Shown here: positions 31,068-32,215 of the stretch, piece by piece
Layout of the letters: every line of letters starts with the position of its first letter
Numbering within the stretch: position 1 is the stretch's first letter
Assembly: GCA_020428995.1 (NCBI GenBank)
Contig: JAGQLW010000011.1
Location: forward strand, 1-32,215
Reading direction: 5' to 3'
Origin: Candidatus Moraniibacteriota bacterium
GTDB lineage: Bacteria > Patescibacteriota > Minisyncoccia > Moranbacterales > GCA-2747515
DNA: 32,215 nt
Notes under the pieces: model-generated
What the model was told of the DNA's origin: nothing
Databases searched by the model: none
What the model saw: only the letters and a program-made list of their open reading frames with translations
Program-made: the position numbers and the translations under genes

Positions 31068-31224
31068 ATGTTTTCATGATGTTGATTGCTTCTTGTAACT
31101 TCTTCGTTGCTTCATCATATTTTTGTTGCAATTCCTCATCATCAAGCGTTTCGTATTCTTGCGTAAGCAACGCCAAAGCCGTTTTCATAGCATAAATTAT
31201 AATTTGTGCTTCTTCCTTTTTCAT
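31060..31224 (-). CDS. Small 54-aa helical protein in the restriction operon
   Basis: This is an intact reading frame: ATG 31224, overlapping the methyltransferase stop by ATGA, to TAA 31060, overlapping the ATG of the Mrr-like gene. The product (MKKEEAQIIIYAMKTALALL, then TQEYETLDDEELQQKYDEAT...) is almost entirely alpha-helical and amphipathic, suggesting a coiled-coil or dimerising small protein. No family was recognised. Overlaps on both sides show it is translated with its neighbours. It is the only undamaged gene of the operon. Confidence 0.65.
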   Translation of the reverse strand: MKKEEAQIIIYAMKTALALLTQEYETLDDEELQQKYDEATKKLQEAINIMKTYD

Positions 31225-31684
31225 ATTGTTTGTATTGCTTTATTATTGTTAATCGTAAGAAGACCTTTCACGTTTTCCGCCACGAATAACACGGGCCTAG
31301 TCCTACGAATAACTTCCGCCATACTCTGGTATAGAAGTCCTTTTTCGCTATTAAAGCCTCTACGTTTTCCAGCGTGACTGAACTCTTGGCATGGAAAACC
31401 ACCGAGAACAATGTCAGCTTTTTTTGGAAGTGGTACATCAAACATCGCATTGTGCTTGTCGTCTAAAATATCGACAATACTACCGCAAACAATATCGTGT
31501 TTAAAATAGTTTTTGAACGTTTTGCACGCTGGTTCGTCTATATCGTTTACCCAATTTATTGCGAACGGATTTTTGTGGTATTTTTTACCATTTGATTCAA
31601 ACCCGCCAATAAAACCGAGATCTAAACCACCACAACCAGCAAAAAGGGAAACAATCGAGAATTTGTCTTTAGTATTTTTTTCAT
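31221..31684 (-). pseudogene. Cytosine-5 DNA methyltransferase, N-terminal half, damaged
   Basis: C5 methyltransferase motifs are clear: motif I SIVSLFAGCGGLDLGF, motif IV GGFPCQEFSHAGKRRGF with the catalytic Cys of PCQ, and motif VI FVAENVKGLL. Restoring one A in the A7 run after ATG 31684 gives MKKNTKDKFSIVSLF in frame, 154 aa, with Cys99 and Glu137. As it stands the ATG frame stops after 20 codons and the motif frame has no start codon. The protein also ends right after motif VI: target recognition domain and motifs VIII-X are absent. It cannot be an active methyltransferase alone. The stop overlaps the 54-aa gene. Confidence 0.85.
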
Positions 31685-31686
31685 AA

Positions 31687-32199
31687 AAATTATTTCAAAA
31701 GTTCGCCACTATTCACTCCCAACGCGCTGATTGTCATAAAGTCGCGCAAACACTGACTTCTTTTGGAAAAAATCATCAAGGGCGGCACTATGGTTTTAAG
31801 CTTCACGCAACAACAAACAGTTATGGACACTTGTGTTCATTGTGGTTTTCTGGTGCACATTTCTACGATGCACAAGCACTACCGTTTCTTGTGAACGAGA
31901 GTATTGACATGCTTGTCGGAGACACACTCTACGGTGCTTCCGTGATGAGAAAAAAGACGCATAATCTCTTTGGAATAAAAATTATCTCTCCACCATGGCC
32001 GAAGCAGAACAAAAAAGTCGCTACGCCATTTCAGAATTTTCTTCTCTCTGAACGTTCACGCATTGAGAGTGTTTTTGGTATCTTGAAACAACAGCTTCAT
32101 ATTGTAACGTCCTTTCCCAGATCGATTAGAAGATGCTTTGTTCATTACATGCGTACACTTCTTGGGTATCAGGTTTGTGCGTTAATGCGCGGAAAGTAG
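31687..32199 (+). mobile_element. IS982-like transposase, 5'-truncated
   Basis: The open frame from 31687 to TAG 32197-32199 (170 codons) lacks a proper start. It reads HSQRADCHKVAQTL, GRHYGFKLHATTNSYG, DAQALPFLVNES, DMLVGDTLYGASV (second DDE aspartate), ISPPWPKQNKK and ERSRIESVFGILKQQ (catalytic Glu), ending SFPRSIRRCFVHYMRTLLGY. This pattern fits the C-terminal two-thirds of a DDE transposase of the IS982 group. The N-terminal region with the first aspartate is missing. The left boundary lies next to the methyltransferase ATG (31684), so the element was either cut by a rearrangement or inserted as a partial copy. The IS family assignment is moderate. The DDE transposase call is firm. Confidence 0.75.
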
Positions 32200-32215
32200 G
32201 TTTTCAGACTGGGGG
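32200..32215 (+). repeat. Probable right terminal inverted repeat of the IS
   Basis: Immediately after the transposase stop the window ends in GTTTTCAGACTGGGGG. Location and the G-rich end fit the right end of an IS982-like element. No matching left end (CCCCCAGTCTGAAAAC) was seen, consistent with left-side truncation. Confidence 0.5.

Noticed and set aside
1-32215. CRISPR array, rRNA genes or complete prophage
   Set aside because: I saw no regularly spaced repeats, no rRNA segments and no phage structural or integrase genes in the window.

Overview
The window is a gene-dense, low-to-moderate GC bacterial chromosome segment. The gene style suggests a small-genome bacterium, most likely of the Patescibacteria/CPR type: A-rich leaders with almost no Shine-Dalgarno motifs, many 4-base ATGA overlaps, a short-form 6-phosphogluconate dehydrogenase, tRNAs without encoded CCA, a VanW protein and a PrsW-like membrane protease. 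This assignment is inference. UGA is used as a normal stop in many genes, so the standard bacterial code applies.

Region 1 (about 127-12906, + strand) is a long collinear block, probably one operon. It holds glutaredoxin, thioredoxin reductase, ribose-5-phosphate isomerase B, a TVP38/DedA membrane protein with a MerA-like flavoprotein, ribulose-phosphate 3-epimerase, glucose-6-phosphate dehydrogenase, 6-phosphogluconate dehydrogenase, transketolase, a LOG-family nucleotide phosphoribohydrolase, 6-phosphogluconolactonase, transaldolase, an ATP-cone/Mrr-type nuclease and a HAD phosphatase. This is a complete oxidative plus non-oxidative pentose phosphate pathway packed with thiol-redox genes that need reducing power.

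Region 2 (12907-18746) has tRNA-His, an 18-bp copy of the tRNA 3' end 127 bp downstream, a strong terminator, a Na+/Ca2+ exchanger, and a trehalose module. The module is a beta-phosphoglucomutase/trehalose-phosphatase fusion followed by a GH65 phosphorylase. Their domain order matches what I recall of the single M. tuberculosis protein OtsB1 (Rv2006). The module could deliver glucose-6-phosphate to the Region 1 pathway.

Region 3 (18778-28820) is mostly on the minus strand: hisS, a small gene interrupted by an in-frame TGA, tRNA-Arg and tRNA-Lys, VanW, Hsp20, a PrsW-like protease, valS and tsaD. A divergent ECF-type sigma factor shares a very compact promoter region with tsaD.

Region 4 (about 28824-32215) is an accessory island. 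After a small hypothetical gene comes a minus-strand restriction-modification operon: cytosine-5 methyltransferase, a 54-aa protein, an SRA-like/Mrr endonuclease, an unknown protein of about 143 aa, and Vsr. Each gene abuts or overlaps the next, and all except the 54-aa one are damaged by frameshifts, nonsense codons or truncation. A 5'-truncated IS982-like transposase with a probable right inverted repeat closes the window.
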